Assembly: GCA_900549715.1 (NCBI GenBank)
Contig: URPK01000003.1
Span: 62,001 to 126,000, forward strand
Length of the DNA: 64,000 nucleotides
Source: an uncultured Collinsella sp.
GTDB taxonomy: Bacteria > Actinomycetota > Coriobacteriia > Coriobacteriales > Coriobacteriaceae
Direction: 5' to 3'
The notes below the pieces were generated by a model. It searched no databases, was not told where the DNA came from, and was given only the letters and a program-made list of their open reading frames with translations. The translations under genes were made by a program, and so were the position numbers. Positions within the stretch are counted from its first letter, which is position 1. Each line of letters opens with the position of its first letter. Shown here piece by piece: positions 62,644 through 64,000 of the stretch.

Positions 62644-63177
62644 TTATCCATTAATAATCGAGGCAATCTCGCGCAAATCGTCGGCAAAGTAGATTCCGTG
62701 CTGCCGCCTCGGGCTCGAAAGCCCTTTATCAATCATGTGCTCGAGCAGCGCCTTAAGATCGTTGTAGTAGCCCCCGAGGTTGTACAGGATGCACGGCGCA
62801 CTCAAGTGCCCCAACGACACGGCGGACATGACCTCGGCAATCTCCTCGAGCGTGCCCGTACCGCCCGGGAAAGCGATGAACGCGTCGCCGAGCTCGATCA
62901 TCTTGGCCTTACGCTCGGCCATGTCACTCGTCACGATGAGGTCGTCAATACCGTCGTGTTGAAACTCTGCCTCGATAAAAAAGCTCGGCTCAACACCCGT
63001 CACGTGTCCACCCGCCTCGAGCACGCTATCGGCAAGCGCGCCCATCAGGCCCGACTTGGAGCCGCCGTATACCAGCGCGTGGCCGTTGGAGCCAATCCAC
63101 GTGCCGAGCTCTCGCACTGCAGGCAGAAACGCCGGGTCGTTGCCGACGCTCGCGCCCAGGTACACCGTGATGTTCAT
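62644..63177 (-). CDS. LOG family protein
   Basis: A 177-residue Rossmann-fold protein of the LOG/TIGR00730 family. VYGGSKSGLMGALADSVLEAGG and the signature FPGGTGTLEEIAEVMS (P-G-G-x-G-T-x-x-E) are intact. Members cleave nucleoside 5'-monophosphates, including cytokinin ribosides, releasing the base and ribose 5-phosphate. The ATG at 63177 follows AGGGGG. Bacterial function is thought to be nucleotide turnover. Confidence 0.92.
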   Translation of the reverse strand: MNITVYLGASVGNDPAFLPAVRELGTWIGSNGHALVYGGSKSGLMGALADSVLEAGGHVTGVEPSFFIEAEFQHDGIDDLIVTSDMAERKAKMIELGDAFIAFPGGTGTLEEIAEVMSAVSLGHLSAPCILYNLGGYYNDLKALLEHMIDKGLSSPRRQHGIYFADDLREIASIING

Positions 63178-63213
63178 ATGCAATCCCCCTCGTCGTGACG
63201 CGCGGCACCCGTT

Positions 63214-63639
63214 CTATCGTTGCCGGCGACGGTACTCGCGCACGCGGCGCGACAGGTCAGCGAGCTCGTCACGATCGAGCTCTTCCAAATGCTCAAGATC
63301 GTCCATAAAGCGCGCCATGGTGTCCTTTTGGCGCAGTTTAATGAGCGTATTGCAGTAGTTCACCGCCACACCCGTGAGCATGGCGATGTAGAAGATGCTG
63401 ATGACGCTCAAAACGACGGTGATAGCGCGGGCAACCGGCGTCTCGGCCGGGATATCACCGAAGCCGATCGTCGATACGGTCTCAAAGCTAAACCAGAGGC
63501 CGTCGCCAAACGTGAGGGTCGTGGGCTCGGACAGCCAGACGGCCGTCGAGCACAGCAGATAGAAGACGAGAAACAGGCCCGTGATGCGCGCAAAGCCAGC
63601 CTGGCGCAACACGTCAGCAAGCGTCCTCAACTTGTTCAT
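63214..63639 (-). CDS. Two-helix potassium channel
   Basis: A 141-residue channel subunit: TM1 ITGLFLVFYLLCSTAVWL, pore loop with the selectivity filter SFETVSTIGFGDIPAET (T-x-G-F-G-D), TM2 AITVVLSVISIFYIAMLTGVAV, and a charged cytoplasmic helix that ends RRVREYRRRQR. It lacks an RCK gating domain. AAGAGG precedes the ATG at 63639; longer upstream readings run through the palindrome at 63710-63767 and are not supported. Confidence 0.9.
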   Translation of the reverse strand: MNKLRTLADVLRQAGFARITGLFLVFYLLCSTAVWLSEPTTLTFGDGLWFSFETVSTIGFGDIPAETPVARAITVVLSVISIFYIAMLTGVAVNYCNTLIKLRQKDTMARFMDDLEHLEELDRDELADLSRRVREYRRRQR

Positions 63640-63709
63640 CGCGACCTCTTTTCCCAGACGCCCAATCACATTCGCTCGGTATTGTCCCACGCCTCCCCCG
63701 CAAACGGAA

Positions 63710-63767
63710 CTAGTCATTGGGGACGTTCTTAAATGACTAGTCAAACAAGAACGTCCCCAATGACTAC
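63710..63767. repeat. Dispersed palindrome family, full copy
   Basis: The 20 bases at 63711-63730 are the exact reverse complement of 63747-63766, with the same TAGTCATTGGGGACGTTCTT-type arm and ACTAGT loop as the copy at 51077-51134. Confidence 0.85.
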
Positions 63768-63802
63768 CTGACCGTTTAGCGGTGCGGTGGCTGAGTGGGC
63801 AG

Positions 63803-63837
63803 GTTGAGCTGGTTTCCTTATGCGAAACTGTCTCAAC
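63803..63837 (+). promoter_or_regulatory. Leader hairpin before the final gene
   Basis: GTTGAG (63803-63808) pairs with CTCAAC (63832-63837), and inside it GTTTC (63812-63816) pairs with GAAAC (63823-63827). It ends 15 bases before the GTG start. Confidence 0.45.
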
Positions 63838-63852
63838 TCGATAGGATTTCAT

Positions 63853-64000
63853 GTGAGACCTTCTGCCGTCCTTCGCTTAGCCCTACGCCGCACCCTGGCT
63901 GTCGCGCTTGCCGCACTCACCGTGCTGAGCGCCGTCATGCCTGCCCCCGCCTTTGCCGCCGACTCCGACCAGCAGGTCAAGACGGTCCGCGTTGGCTGGC
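63853..64000 (+). CDS. Exported protein, cut by window edge
   Basis: The first 49 residues of a secreted protein. GTG at 63853 has AGGA upstream. A signal peptide is clear: basic start (RPSAVLRLALRR), hydrophobic core (TLAVALAALTVLSAVM) and an Ala-x-Ala site (PAPAFAAD). The mature part opens QVKTVRVGW, the usual beginning of an extracellular solute-binding domain (SBP_bac_3) as found on sensor proteins such as diguanylate cyclases. Only the signal peptide is firm. Confidence 0.7.
   Translation, partial: MRPSAVLRLALRRTLAVALAALTVLSAVMPAPAFAADSDQQVKTVRVGW

Overview
The window looks like chromosomal DNA from a high-GC anaerobic gut actinobacterium of the Coriobacteriia, most probably Collinsella or a close relative. 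The pointers are GC-rich third codon positions, a reverse-type rubrerythrin, a bile-salt-hydrolase-like enzyme, LAxTG-type (not LPxTG) surface proteins, and compact gene order with AAGGAG ribosome binding sites. The genus is inferred from content; I see no rRNA, tRNA, phage, CRISPR or intact insertion sequence.

Layout. 1-5.8 kb: a cut-off metallophosphoesterase, a HIRAN protein, an aldehyde/alcohol dehydrogenase pair, a reverse rubrerythrin and a nuclease-fold hypothetical. 5.9-9.6 kb: vitamin B6 module (PdxR-like MocR regulator divergent from pdxS-pdxT) followed by nested palindromes. 9.5-18.8 kb: an RGG-tailed winged-helix protein, a peptide deformylase, an XRE-aminotransferase fusion with an operator cluster, a LysR/EamA pair, Kup potassium transporter, choloylglycine hydrolase, and a deformylase paralogue lacking the catalytic Glu. 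19-25 kb: an NCS2 purine permease and two tandem beta-helix surface proteins made by a 2,047-bp duplication that also copied the 3' end of the permease gene. 25-32 kb: uracil permease, MetE-like methyltransferase, LysR, HAD phosphatase, and a TPP-riboswitch thiM-thiamine-binding protein-thiE operon. 32-38 kb: patatin phospholipase, two c-di-GMP proteins and a low-GC patch with a DUF3784-like protein and an IS30 transposase trace. 38-51 kb: flavoprotein, ArsC-like protein, CobW GTPase, TrmL, UvrA-like ATPase plus AAA ATPase, TetM-like GTPase, a probable 6S RNA, RsmJ, RlmA and small proteins. 51-64 kb: MATE exporter, a second LysR/EamA pair, Ung, a SDR plus queuosine-precursor transporter behind a probable preQ1 riboswitch, PrfC, a strictly periodic palindrome array, a YtrA-type ABC operon, a ClC channel, a LOG protein, a potassium channel and the start of a secreted sensor.

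Regulation is unusually readable: TPP and probable preQ1 switches, paired operators, several LysR systems, and dispersed palindromes. The features I find hardest to explain by known categories are the eight-half-site array at 58721-59017 with an exact 40-bp step, the 123-bp element that supplies the last codons and stop of two unrelated genes, the RGG-tailed MarR-like protein, and a dispersed hairpin family (9.3, 51.1 and 63.7 kb).
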